In this document: in pieces, positions 7,199 to 15,864 of the stretch | Position numbering within the stretch: position 1 is the first letter of the stretch | How the letters are laid out: every line of letters begins with the position of its first letter | Source: an uncultured Oscillospiraceae bacterium | GTDB taxonomy: Bacteria; Bacillota; Clostridia; Oscillospirales; Acutalibacteraceae | Direction: 5' to 3' | Length of the DNA stretch: 64,000 nt | NCBI GenBank assembly: GCA_900542575.1 | Contig: UQOE01000001.1 | Coordinates: forward strand, 62,001-126,000 | The notes under the pieces: generated by a model | What the model was told of the DNA's origin: nothing | Seen by the model: only the letters and a program-made list of their open reading frames with translations | The model's database searches: none | Translations under genes and position numbers: made by a program

Positions 7199-9118
7199 AG
7201 ATTTCACCCGCCCACACGGGAAGAACATCAGTATTAGCCGAAGTAGCCAAAGGTGAGATGGGATCACCCCCGCTCACGCGGGGACAACGAACTAAAAGCG
7301 CCAAAAAGCAATTACAATGCGGGATCACCCCCGCTCACGCGGGGACAACGCAGTGCCGTTGACCTTGATTGTGTCGATCTTGGGATCACCCCCGCTCACG
7401 CGGGGACAACAATTGACCGCAGTGATTAGCCTCGCGGGCAAAGGGATCACCCCCGCTCACGCGGGGACAACGCGTTGTCTACTATCAGGCCATCCTGGCT
7501 AAGAGGATCACCCCCGCTCACGCGGGGACAACCAAAATCAAGGCCAAAATTGACGCGATGGTGGAGGATCACCCCCGCTCACGCGGGGACAACTCCGGCA
7601 AGCATGATGTAGCGATTTTCAATGCGGGATCACCCCCGCTCACGCGGGGACAACGAAAATCATAAATGTAGGGCGCGGAACGGCTTAGGATCACCCCCGC
7701 TCACGCGGGGACAACGACTTAGAAAACCAGATGTATAACCATGAATGGGGATCACCCCCGCTCACGCGGGGACAACCAGCTTTTGCAGGAGGTCGCGACC
7801 AACACAGGGGGATCACCCCCGCTCACGCGGGGACAACCAGAGGAAAACATTGAAAAGTTAACCGCAGACGGGATCACCCCCGCTCACGCGGGGACAACTT
7901 TGTTGATTCAATTTCACCCGTGAATGCGGAGGGATCACCCCCGCTCACGCGGGGACAACACTATGTCCAACGGCAGAGGACTGCGTGTCAAAGGATCACC
8001 CCCGCTCACGCGGGGACAACCGTTTGAGGACTTCGGCATGAGCGTGCGGTCCAGGATCACCCCCGCTCACGCGGGGACAACCGATTCAACCAGGTAATAA
8101 GCCTGTTGAAAATAGGATCACCCCCGCTCACGCGGGGACAACTCGCAACTTCGATATTTGTACTTGCCGAAATTGGGATCACCCCCGCTCACGCGGGGAC
8201 AACCGTTACCAAGCGCTTTCCGGCCTAGGTACACAGGGATCACCCCCGCTCACGCGGGGACAACCATCCTGCTGTCCGCCAAGGGTGTCACATTTTGGGA
8301 TCACCCCCGCTCACGCGGGGACAACGCAAAGATAAAGCGAAACGGAGAAAAACCGTTGGGATCACCCCCGCTCACGCGGGGACAACTCATCCGCAAGACG
8401 GTAGAGGCCGCAACCGGCAGGATCACCCCCGCTCACGCGGGGACAACTGCCTGTGGGTTGCCACCCACGGGCTTTTTTTAGGATCACCCCCGCTCACGCG
8501 GGGACAACAGAAACACCAGAAGAATTAGCGCAGATTATGGAGGATCACCCCCGCTCACGCGGGGACAACCCCAAATAATAGGATTGACAAGAACAAATGT
8601 TCTGATCACCCCCGCTCACGCGGGGACAACCCCCCCGCTCCACTGGTTCAACATATAGTCGCAGGATCACCCCCGCTCACGCGGGGACAACTCTTAGTGA
8701 CTTCTGCGATGAGGAAAATATTCAGGATCACCCCCGCTCACGCGGGGACAACCTCCGCCAATGATGTCCTCTTTGGTGACTTTGGGGATCACCCCCGCTC
8801 ACGCGGGGACAACGTCAGAGTTTTGGTAAAAGTTAGTCAGCCCCTGGGATCACCCCCGCTCACGCGGGGACAACGCTGGTGCGGCGTACAGCTGATTTTC
8901 GCGCTAAGGATCACCCCCGCTCACGCGGGGACAACTACGAACATCCGGGTTTTCCGCAAGTCCCGCTGGGATCACCCCCGCTCACGCGGGGACAACTCGT
9001 AATTGTCGGCTCGTGGTTGCTAAAGACAAGGATCACCCCCGCTCACGCGGGGACAACGCTAAAAAACTATATCTCCGTGTATACTCGCCGGGATCACCCC
9101 CGCTCACGCGGGGACAAC
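7199..9118 (-). CRISPR. Type I-E CRISPR array: 31 repeats, 30 spacers of 33 bp, plus one decayed terminal repeat
   Basis: The 28-bp repeat recurs from 7261 to 9118 at an exact 61-bp period. In crRNA orientation (minus strand) it starts GTTGTCCCCGCG and ends GGGGGTGATCC, with a CCCCGCG/GCGGGGG-type hairpin, resembling Streptococcus thermophilus and E. coli I-E repeats. All copies look identical except the one at 8603-8630, which has T for its first plus-strand G. A decayed copy (20 of 28 bases kept) at 7199-7226 marks the old, leader-distal end; the spacer beside it is 34 bp. Transcription therefore runs from the cas2 side leftward. No duplicated spacers were found by eye. Confidence 0.98.
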
Positions 9119-9205
9119 AGTAAAAGATCCCAATAACTACGCTATTTTTTACCTGCTCGATCCTGTTTTTATTCACTTTTCAAAACTGTAACATTTGTAT
9201 TGGTA
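9119..9205 (-). promoter_or_regulatory. CRISPR leader
   Basis: This AT-rich 87-bp gap lies between the cas2 stop and the first, leader-proximal repeat. It is adjacent to the intact repeat end and opposite the decayed end, so it is the expected site of transcription start and spacer insertion. The junction reads GGATCTTTTACT before GTTGTCCCC on the minus strand. No convincing -35/-10 pair was found; array expression may come partly from cas read-through. Confidence 0.75.
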
Positions 9206-10120
9206 TCACAAATTCATTTTTGAGTAAAGCACATACATTAACCTCGCATCTTTCAGAGCTCTATGACAAACGATTTCATTAATCCCATACTCTTTTAAAG
9301 TGGTTTCAAACTTGTAATTCGTTTGGAAACTATTTTTCCTTTTTGCTGCTAGCATTAAGTCCATTGTTTGATTGTGTATAGGTTCTAATGAATATTTCTG
9401 CAGTTCTCTATTAATAAATTTTATATCAAATGAAATATTGTATCCTACTAAAGTTGCACCTTGAATAAAAGTAAAAAAGTCTCGAATACCTTCTTCCAAT
9501 TTCGTTTTGCCTTTAAGCATCTCGTCAGAAATACCGGTAAGTTTATACACCACTTCTGGTATATGAATGCCAGCCTCAATCAATCTGTGAAATTCAAATT
9601 CTTCTCCATTTGAAACTTTTACAGCTCCAATTTCAATAATTTGATCCTTTTCAATGTCCAGTCCCGTAGTCTCTATATCGAGAAAAACCAACTCCGTTTG
9701 ATCATGAGGTTCCGGCGTTTCATCTTTTATCTTATTTTTAGAATCTGGCGGCGCAGCCCTCTTTCTTCGAGCAGCTTGATGTAATTTGCTTGCATTACTG
9801 AAGCCTGGTGATTTCAGATTCATATCATTTTCACTTGTATCTTCTGCAGGTATCAAAACTAGAGGTATCCCATCGTAATCAATTACTTGCCGTTCTGTAT
9901 TAAATGTACAAAATGAATATCCAATTTCATTCCTACATGAAAAACAAATGCTTGCTTCACCTTGCCCAACCGTGTCTGTAACACGGTTCCATAGATAATT
10001 CCTTACTCTGGAATTAAAGCTGCCAATATATACACCTGTTGCAATTTCCTGCATCCATCTTGTGAGATCTCCACGAAGAGAATTGGGTACTTTTTTTAAA
10101 ACAATTACTGTAAAAGGCAT
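9206..10120 (-). CDS. cas2: Cas2e fused to a DEDDh (DnaQ-like) 3'-5' exonuclease
   Basis: The 304-aa protein is a fusion. Residues 1 to about 94 are Cas2e (MPFTVIVLKKVPNSLRGDL, then GVYIGSFNSRVRNYLW), the central dimer of the Cas1-Cas2 spacer integrase. A basic linker (about 95-140, with ARRKRAA) leads to a DEDDh exonuclease domain. Its acidic residues are visible in FLDIETTGLD, YNISFDIKF and HRALKDARLMY. Such fusions are known in S. thermophilus I-E systems, where the exonuclease trims prespacers. TAATG couples it to cas1. It is the last cas gene, next to the leader. All catalytic residues appear intact. Confidence 0.95.
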   Translation of the reverse strand: MPFTVIVLKKVPNSLRGDLTRWMQEIATGVYIGSFNSRVRNYLWNRVTDTVGQGEASICFSCRNEIGYSFCTFNTERQVIDYDGIPLVLIPAEDTSENDMNLKSPGFSNASKLHQAARRKRAAPPDSKNKIKDETPEPHDQTELVFLDIETTGLDIEKDQIIEIGAVKVSNGEEFEFHRLIEAGIHIPEVVYKLTGISDEMLKGKTKLEEGIRDFFTFIQGATLVGYNISFDIKFINRELQKYSLEPIHNQTMDLMLAAKRKNSFQTNYKFETTLKEYGINEIVCHRALKDARLMYVLYSKMNL

Positions 10121-11055
10121 TACGAATCCTCGTAGTCGCTGTAGTTGATACCGTACTTGATATTTCCCTTCTTATCATCCCATAAATTTAATGGTTCCAC
10201 CTCTATTTGCTCGGAATCTTTGACCCCAATTAAAGTTTGTATATCCTTTACAATTCTGGCAAGTACTTTGCCATCTACAAAAGCATCTCGAACTCGAAGT
10301 CTTGTGATTCTGCCAATATTATCGCCGATCTCACTTTCTGAAGCTACTTGAAAAGCAATGGGAATGGTTATTTCAGCTTTGTACAAATCTGCAACATCAT
10401 ATACGAAAGACAAATCATGTCCTGTATGCACAAAGCCGAGTCCTTCTGCCATCCCCATAGCCGCTACTGCACTGTAAACCAGTCCGTACAAAGCCACATT
10501 AGCTGCAGATAATGCTTGATTAACCGGATCTCCGCCTTCGTAATTGTCAGGATCATAGGTTCTCCTGTCCCATTTCACATCATATTTTGCAGACATTGTT
10601 CTGTATAGTTTTCGAATGCGAGCACCCTCTTTCGCGCGAAGCTGCTGCATTGTAAGTGCTGAAACATCTTCACCTGGAAATCTCATTTGATACATCATTC
10701 TAGCAACTTGAAGCCTAGTACGTGTATTACTTACCAGTTTCGCCTGTAATTCTAAGAATCTTGACGAATGGGATAAGCTTCTGCCATGGGCATAATTTCG
10801 CGTACCATATTCTCCAACCCACGCGATGCTTGTACCAGTGTCTCCTAACAATGACATAGCACGATGACTAATATCCGTTCCTGGTCCCAGAAGCAGAATG
10901 CCAATCATTGCAGCGGGTATTCGAACGATTCCTCTACTTTCCAACACGGTAATAGCACCATCGACAGAATTGATTTTGGCATGTTCTACATAAATATAAG
11001 TGACTCTATCAGAAATGCGCGGCATTTCTGCAATTTTGGTTTTTTGATAGGCCAT
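10120..11055 (-). CDS. cas1: Type I-E Cas1 integrase
   Basis: Cas1e catalyses insertion of prespacers at the leader-repeat junction together with Cas2. The 311-aa protein shows the metal-binding residues expected for the family: Glu in LRAKEGARIR, His in GFVHTGHDLSF and Asp in YDVADLYKAE. An N-terminal beta domain (VTYIYVEHAKINSVDGAITV) precedes the helical catalytic domain. Its stop overlaps the cas2 start (TAATG); cas6e lies 16 bp upstream. Confidence 0.96.
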   Translation of the reverse strand: MAYQKTKIAEMPRISDRVTYIYVEHAKINSVDGAITVLESRGIVRIPAAMIGILLLGPGTDISHRAMSLLGDTGTSIAWVGEYGTRNYAHGRSLSHSSRFLELQAKLVSNTRTRLQVARMMYQMRFPGEDVSALTMQQLRAKEGARIRKLYRTMSAKYDVKWDRRTYDPDNYEGGDPVNQALSAANVALYGLVYSAVAAMGMAEGLGFVHTGHDLSFVYDVADLYKAEITIPIAFQVASESEIGDNIGRITRLRVRDAFVDGKVLARIVKDIQTLIGVKDSEQIEVEPLNLWDDKKGNIKYGINYSDYEDS

Positions 11056-11071
11056 AATTATACAAATAATT

Positions 11072-11704
11072 TCAAACCGGAATTACAGTCATTAAACCGA
11101 ATCCGTACGCTTTCTTCTTTCCAATTCCCATTGTCATAGTACGGTAAAATAAATCTTTATCAATTACCTTTAGTACTCCTTCATAAGTTGCCTTACTAAG
11201 TCGTATCATATGCTGCCCTTGTTTACGAAATGGCGCCCATCCCCTCTCAACAATTTGGTATTCATCAGGTACCAGTTCAAAGCCCAATTTGTCTGCTCTG
11301 GATTCCAAAAATGACAATTGCTGTTCAGGAGTAATTTCTGGTACAACTCGGCCTCGTTTTCCAGCACCTTGAGAGAGCGATTTTACAGGATTCAAAGTAA
11401 CGCGAAATCGGTACAATTGATTCACATCAATAGACTGCAGATAATTATCATACAGTTTTGTCTGGGCACTTCCCGGAACCCCATACTTTTCAAGGCTTTT
11501 TATATCTGGTTTCTCCTCACTTACGAGTAAGAGATATTTTTTCCCCTGTAAAGAATCAATGCGCCAAAGCTTTCTACTTCGGAACCCTTGTTCAAATTCC
11601 CAAGGGAAACTGCTCTCAACCCAGTTATGATATGCTCCAAGATGTGTTAGATCTTTTATCTTTCTTCTATTTTGAGTATCAATTTCCACACGAGAAAAAT
11701 ACAT
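11072..11704 (-). CDS. cas6e: Cas6e (CasE) pre-crRNA endoribonuclease
   Basis: Cas6e cleaves the repeat hairpin to release mature crRNAs and stays bound to the 3' stem in Cascade. The protein has 210 residues. It begins MYFSRVEIDTQNRRKIKDLTHLGAYHNWVE, where the histidine at about residue 26 is the position of the family's catalytic His. The C-terminal glycine-rich RNA-binding loop is GKKKAYGFGLMTVIPV. Four bases separate it from cas5e. Family placement rests on gene order and these motifs. Confidence 0.93.
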   Translation of the reverse strand: MYFSRVEIDTQNRRKIKDLTHLGAYHNWVESSFPWEFEQGFRSRKLWRIDSLQGKKYLLLVSEEKPDIKSLEKYGVPGSAQTKLYDNYLQSIDVNQLYRFRVTLNPVKSLSQGAGKRGRVVPEITPEQQLSFLESRADKLGFELVPDEYQIVERGWAPFRKQGQHMIRLSKATYEGVLKVIDKDLFYRTMTMGIGKKKAYGFGLMTVIPV

Positions 11705-11708
11705 ATCA

Positions 11709-12425
11709 TTACTCCCTTATTGCCCCAAAAGCATCGTGTTCTTCCAGGTCTCTTGAAACAACTGCATTTATAAAAATGCTTGTTTCTCTCCTTGGACTAA
11801 ATTTTCTGCCTTTCTTTTGAGAAAAAGAAAGAGGTTCATCATTTCGGATACGATTACTTCCGCTTTCGATTAACGATGCGTCTGCAAAAATTTGCAGACG
11901 CTTATTACCAGTTTTCTGATACCACTCCGAAGCCTGCCAGGGGTAATCTTTTAATGCTGAAATTGCATCTGTATCAACAGTTCCCAGGTAGAGATCTGCT
12001 GTTGGCGGCAATGATCTGCGGCCCAAATAGATTGGAAAATATGGCTTTTTCACTGCAGATATGATGTCATTTATCAGCCCCACATCTTCACTGCTAAGAG
12101 CAACAACAAAAACGGCATCCTGTAAATAATATCGATTGGTTACATAGGTTCTGTCTATATTTCCACTCTCTTTATATTTATGTGCCGTATGATAATCTCT
12201 CAGTATAGTTCCAGTTTGATCAATGCGAACTGCAAAGTTCATACTGTTTAATCTATTTATTTTTTTATCATCTTCACGCTGATACCCTAATCCGGCTGCA
12301 ATCATTCCAATTACACCGCTTTTAGATGGATGCGTATCTGTATGACGTGTTTCAAAATGTGAATTGGTTCCCCAAGACTGCAATGGACCTGAAAACTTCA
12401 ATAAAACAGTTTTCAAATTGACCAC
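11709..12425 (-). CDS. cas5e: Cas5e (CasD) Cascade subunit (GTG start)
   Basis: Cas5e caps the 5' handle of the crRNA in Cascade. The 238-aa protein has the family opening FSGPLQSWGTNSHFETRHTD and the typical PSKSGVIGMIAAGLGYQRED. Translation starts with GTG at 12425 after an AAAAGGCAGG ribosome site. It lies 6 bp after cas7e and 4 bp before cas6e. Confidence 0.95.
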   Translation of the reverse strand: MVNLKTVLLKFSGPLQSWGTNSHFETRHTDTHPSKSGVIGMIAAGLGYQREDDKKINRLNSMNFAVRIDQTGTILRDYHTAHKYKESGNIDRTYVTNRYYLQDAVFVVALSSEDVGLINDIISAVKKPYFPIYLGRRSLPPTADLYLGTVDTDAISALKDYPWQASEWYQKTGNKRLQIFADASLIESGSNRIRNDEPLSFSQKKGRKFSPRRETSIFINAVVSRDLEEHDAFGAIRE

Positions 12426-12431
12426 CTGCCT

Positions 12432-13499
12432 TTATAAAAGATCTTCTGCCGTCTTTTCAAAATCATTTAATAAGTCTGCCATCGTGCTTTCTTCTGTTGC
12501 CCACTCCGGTTTTACAATGCCTTCCTCTTCATTTACGACATAGAATGTTTTAATCGGCGGTTGAACAAATTTTTCCGTACGTTTTGCTTCCTGAAACAGC
12601 AGGTTGATAGATGGCACTACATTGCCTTTACGTGAATTGACAGGCTTTTCATATGCCGTTACCAAATTCACTGGTCTGTCCTGCCGAATGTTAATCATCA
12701 ACAAATGTGGAAGTGTCTGATTCGCAAACGTATTGGATTTACCAGTGGGCATGGAATTTGCAAAAGCCTGAATGAACAGTTTGGAAGTATCAATTGCCTG
12801 CTTTACGTTTCCCAATTGTCTCGTCAATTCGTGTACAGCTACGTTTGCATAACGATATAACGTTGACGAGTTGTACTCAATTGTTCCTAGCATGCCTGCT
12901 CCCGCATTATCTTCCGGAGCTAAATCGTCAACTGCGGTATGGAAATCAAATTCCGTTTGTACCTCATGTGTTGAAATTGCATGTGCTACCTGTGATGAGG
13001 CATCTTCGTTTAACGAAGGATCATCTGCAACCATTCTTCCAAAGAGAGCAATATCGACTGCCGGATTATCATTAAAAATCTGTTTTAATAATTTTTTATC
13101 GGTCTCGCCCTTAATGGCTGCTTCTGCTAAAAGGTCAGCCTGCTGTCTTCCCAGGAAAAATAATGCTTTTGTTTTTTGATCTTTCGTTTTTATTCCTGCA
13201 TCATGAAAAATTTTTTCAGCTAATTCCATCGCTTTTTCTTCTGTAATAGAAGAATCAATAGCAATAATTCTATCTGCTACATACTTTATTACATTTGTAC
13301 TTCTAATGCCCAGATCTTCTGCAGATTCGTCAAGGAAATATTGCCTCATTGCCCTTTTCCATGACTGTGAACTTACTCTCGCACGTCTCACTCCACCATA
13401 AACTGCTGTTTTAGGACTCCCTGTATCATCTCTGTTTACATTGGATGGCGGAAGGGTCTGAATTGCATGAACGTCAAGGTAAAAGCGATTTTCTGTCAT
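12432..13499 (-). CDS. cas7e: Cas7e (CasC/Cse4) Cascade backbone subunit
   Basis: Cas7e forms the six-copy backbone that coats the crRNA spacer. The 355-aa protein begins with the family signature YLDVHAIQTLPPSNVNRDDTGSPKTAVYGGVRRARVSSQSWKRAMR (quoted here in part: HAIQTLPPSNVNRDD, then RRARVSSQSWKRAMR). It carries the expected thumb and palm regions, including ANSMPTGKSNTFANQTLP. Its start overlaps the end of cse2 by 4 bp. Confidence 0.97.
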   Translation of the reverse strand: MTENRFYLDVHAIQTLPPSNVNRDDTGSPKTAVYGGVRRARVSSQSWKRAMRQYFLDESAEDLGIRSTNVIKYVADRIIAIDSSITEEKAMELAEKIFHDAGIKTKDQKTKALFFLGRQQADLLAEAAIKGETDKKLLKQIFNDNPAVDIALFGRMVADDPSLNEDASSQVAHAISTHEVQTEFDFHTAVDDLAPEDNAGAGMLGTIEYNSSTLYRYANVAVHELTRQLGNVKQAIDTSKLFIQAFANSMPTGKSNTFANQTLPHLLMINIRQDRPVNLVTAYEKPVNSRKGNVVPSINLLFQEAKRTEKFVQPPIKTFYVVNEEEGIVKPEWATEESTMADLLNDFEKTAEDLL

Positions 13500-14116
13500 T
13501 TTATTTCCTCCTTAGAAATACTTTCTTCTTTGGTTACGGATGCTTCCGTTTCATTACTACTATTTTTTATTTTGGGCCGATAGTATTCTCGTGCCCATTC
13601 CAAGCAAATCCTTTTTGCACTGCCATTTTGGTACCAATATAAATCCTTCGCAAGAGCAGGAAAATTCACAGAAAATTGAGCTTTCGACTTTCCAAGTCTG
13701 CATATCTGTCTTAAGTAATATACAAACTCTTCAAAGGTTGAAGCTGTGAGCATCGTATTGAAGCGTCTGTCCATAGCGGTCGAATTCTCATTTCTAATAG
13801 CACGCAGTGAACTTCCAATATTAGAACTATTATCGTTCATTATTTTTTTGGAACCTTGCTGTCCAATTGCATAAATCTGTAATGAAACTAACAGTGCTTT
13901 TTCTTCATAAGATAGTGCACCATTTCCCAAAAATTCCGAAGGAATATGCGGGAACAGAATTGGCCAAACCTCAGCGGCTTCCTCACCTTTTCCTATTGAA
14001 TTTCGCAATGCTGCTAAATCTCCAGCAAGATTTTTTTGTTCTTGCGGACTGTTAAAAAAACTCAATATTGACCTCATTGTTCCATCAATAGTCGATTTAT
14101 TTGCTGCATTATTCAA
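13496..14116 (-). CDS. cse2: Cse2 (CasB/Cas11e) Cascade small subunit
   Basis: Cse2 is the small helical subunit, two copies per Cascade, that stabilises the R-loop. The 206-aa protein is rich in predicted helices. It contains the family-like segments DLAALRNSIGKGEEAAEVWPILF and LLVSLQIYAIGQ, then TMLTASTFEEFVYYLRQICRL and DLYWYQN near the end. It overlaps cas8e by 4 bp and cas7e by 4 bp. Sequence conservation in this family is low, so the call leans on position and length as well. Confidence 0.9.
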   Translation of the reverse strand: MNNAANKSTIDGTMRSILSFFNSPQEQKNLAGDLAALRNSIGKGEEAAEVWPILFPHIPSEFLGNGALSYEEKALLVSLQIYAIGQQGSKKIMNDNSSNIGSSLRAIRNENSTAMDRRFNTMLTASTFEEFVYYLRQICRLGKSKAQFSVNFPALAKDLYWYQNGSAKRICLEWAREYYRPKIKNSSNETEASVTKEESISKEEIK

Positions 14117-15864
14117 GAATCTCCACCCTTTCCAAGTGCATGATTTACATTATTTACAAATTGCCAGTATATTGTTGCAATGTTTTCAATTCCTCTTTCC
14201 GTTTCGACCCCAGTCAAATCTCTGGCAGTACTGTTTTCAAATAACTCTTTTCCTCTTTTCAGGACAATATCTTTTAATTGGAGATACCATGATTTTATGG
14301 CTTTTTCTTTCGAATCATCTGGGCGAATTGAGGAAAGCCATTCTTTAAATTCCGGATCAATAATCGCGTATAATTGTGCAGTTTCTCTTGAAAGAAAACC
14401 GGCTGCAATTGGATCCATTGGATTCGATACTTTCAAATTTCTAATTTCACAGATTCCTCTGAGATAACGTTTAAAAATATTTGAAACAACATCTTTGGTA
14501 GATTCCACTGCATCGTTAATTCGAATTACCCAACTATCCGGATTCGAATCTGTAATTAGCAAGTCATTTATCTGAAAACTGTCTGTGATTTCATCTGTCG
14601 GAAGCCATGATGTTGCATTCCCATCATCCTTCATACTAACGCCAACCAGGTCCGTCCATCTGCTTCCCGCTGTTCTTTGCAGCCTTGGATATTGTTCCAT
14701 GATTCCCGGCTGTTTATTCTCTTTATTAATTGAATTTCGAATCGTAATAATTCCAAACGATCTCCACAAAGATTGTTCCGCTTCATGTTTTTTCAGTGAA
14801 AAATGATTCTTATTTGGTCCCGTTTTGTTTTTTCGCCAAATGGTCATCGGTTCAATCGAGTTTTCTGAATGATCTATCTCTGGAATCTTTACAACATTTA
14901 TTTTTACTGGTACTGTCAGATCTGATTTAGGATTAATATATACAGCTCTGCTCCAATTTGTATATAATTCTGAAAGATTATCAATATTACGGTTGGAACA
15001 AATTCGGTGAATGACTGTACTCCCATCTGACTCCCAGCAGGGTTTCTGAATTCTTCCGGTAAATTGTTCAAATTCAATAGGTAGCACCGGCATATAATTC
15101 ATCATGATTGTCTCAAATACAGTGTTTCCACGCAGATACAGTCCTCCGAGATCAAACAGCCATCCTTTTGATGGCTTCTGTTCTTTATTGACCAGTGAAA
15201 CTTTGTCTGCAAGCCCTGCATATCCATGAAATGTCAGGAGCCATCTAGCAAGTTCTGCCGCTGTCATAATGTCTTTTTTACTTCTCTTGGCATTTCCGAT
15301 TGCTGCAATCGGAGAGAACAAGGCAATCTTATTCTCACTTTCTGAAATAGTCCGATTTAAATTTTTTCCATAAATAGTGGTTGGCTGACTCTTATTTGGA
15401 ATGTTCGCCATAATCTCAGCCATTTCTTTTTCATTCACCTGAAAAAATGGATGTTCCTCATCAAACAAATAAAAACGGTCTCTCCACTTTTCCAGATAGT
15501 CGAAGATAATGTCCGGGAATTTTCCTGAAGAATAAAGCTGGTCCCAGCATTCTTCAGCAGCATCCGAATAATCATCTACAGCATCCATATCATCGGAATC
15601 AATTGGATCAGTCTGACACCATCTTTCATCGAGAAGGATTCCAGGCAGCACATTCCCCTGATAATCAAACCGAGAAAAAACAGTTTGTACCACGGCCAGA
15701 AGGAATCTCATTACAGCGAAATTCTGCGTTTCCATTTCTCCGGCAAAGGACTGGTAACTGTCCGCATTATGAAAAAATTCCAACATAGATACTTCTTTTT
15801 TCATTCCGCTCTCTTTTATAAGAACGGAAATCCACGGTTCGTCCAGTAAATTAAATTTACCCAT
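14113..15864 (-). CDS. cas8e: Cas8e (Cse1/CasA) Cascade large subunit
   Basis: Cas8e recognises the PAM and recruits Cas3. The 583-aa protein begins FNLLDEPWISVLIKESG, the classic Cse1 opening, followed by FHNADSYQSFAGEMETQNFAVMRFLLAV. A LARWLLTFHGYAG helix precedes the variable middle and the C-terminal four-helix bundle. It overlaps cas3 by 8 bp upstream and cse2 by 4 bp downstream, so the Cascade genes are translationally coupled. Confidence 0.95.
   Translation of the reverse strand: MGKFNLLDEPWISVLIKESGMKKEVSMLEFFHNADSYQSFAGEMETQNFAVMRFLLAVVQTVFSRFDYQGNVLPGILLDERWCQTDPIDSDDMDAVDDYSDAAEECWDQLYSSGKFPDIIFDYLEKWRDRFYLFDEEHPFFQVNEKEMAEIMANIPNKSQPTTIYGKNLNRTISESENKIALFSPIAAIGNAKRSKKDIMTAAELARWLLTFHGYAGLADKVSLVNKEQKPSKGWLFDLGGLYLRGNTVFETIMMNYMPVLPIEFEQFTGRIQKPCWESDGSTVIHRICSNRNIDNLSELYTNWSRAVYINPKSDLTVPVKINVVKIPEIDHSENSIEPMTIWRKNKTGPNKNHFSLKKHEAEQSLWRSFGIITIRNSINKENKQPGIMEQYPRLQRTAGSRWTDLVGVSMKDDGNATSWLPTDEITDSFQINDLLITDSNPDSWVIRINDAVESTKDVVSNIFKRYLRGICEIRNLKVSNPMDPIAAGFLSRETAQLYAIIDPEFKEWLSSIRPDDSKEKAIKSWYLQLKDIVLKRGKELFENSTARDLTGVETERGIENIATIYWQFVNNVNHALGKGGDS

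Noticed and set aside
8631..8640. Spacer start CCCCCCGCTC resembling part of the CRISPR repeat
   Set aside because: The nine-base overlap with the repeat is within chance for a C-rich spacer, and spacing is normal, so no partial repeat insertion is needed.
7317..9136. Open frames across the array with repeating peptides such as GSPPLTRGQ, ITPAHAGTT and DHPRSRGDN
   Set aside because: These are translations of the CRISPR repeat in different frames, a known source of false proteins.
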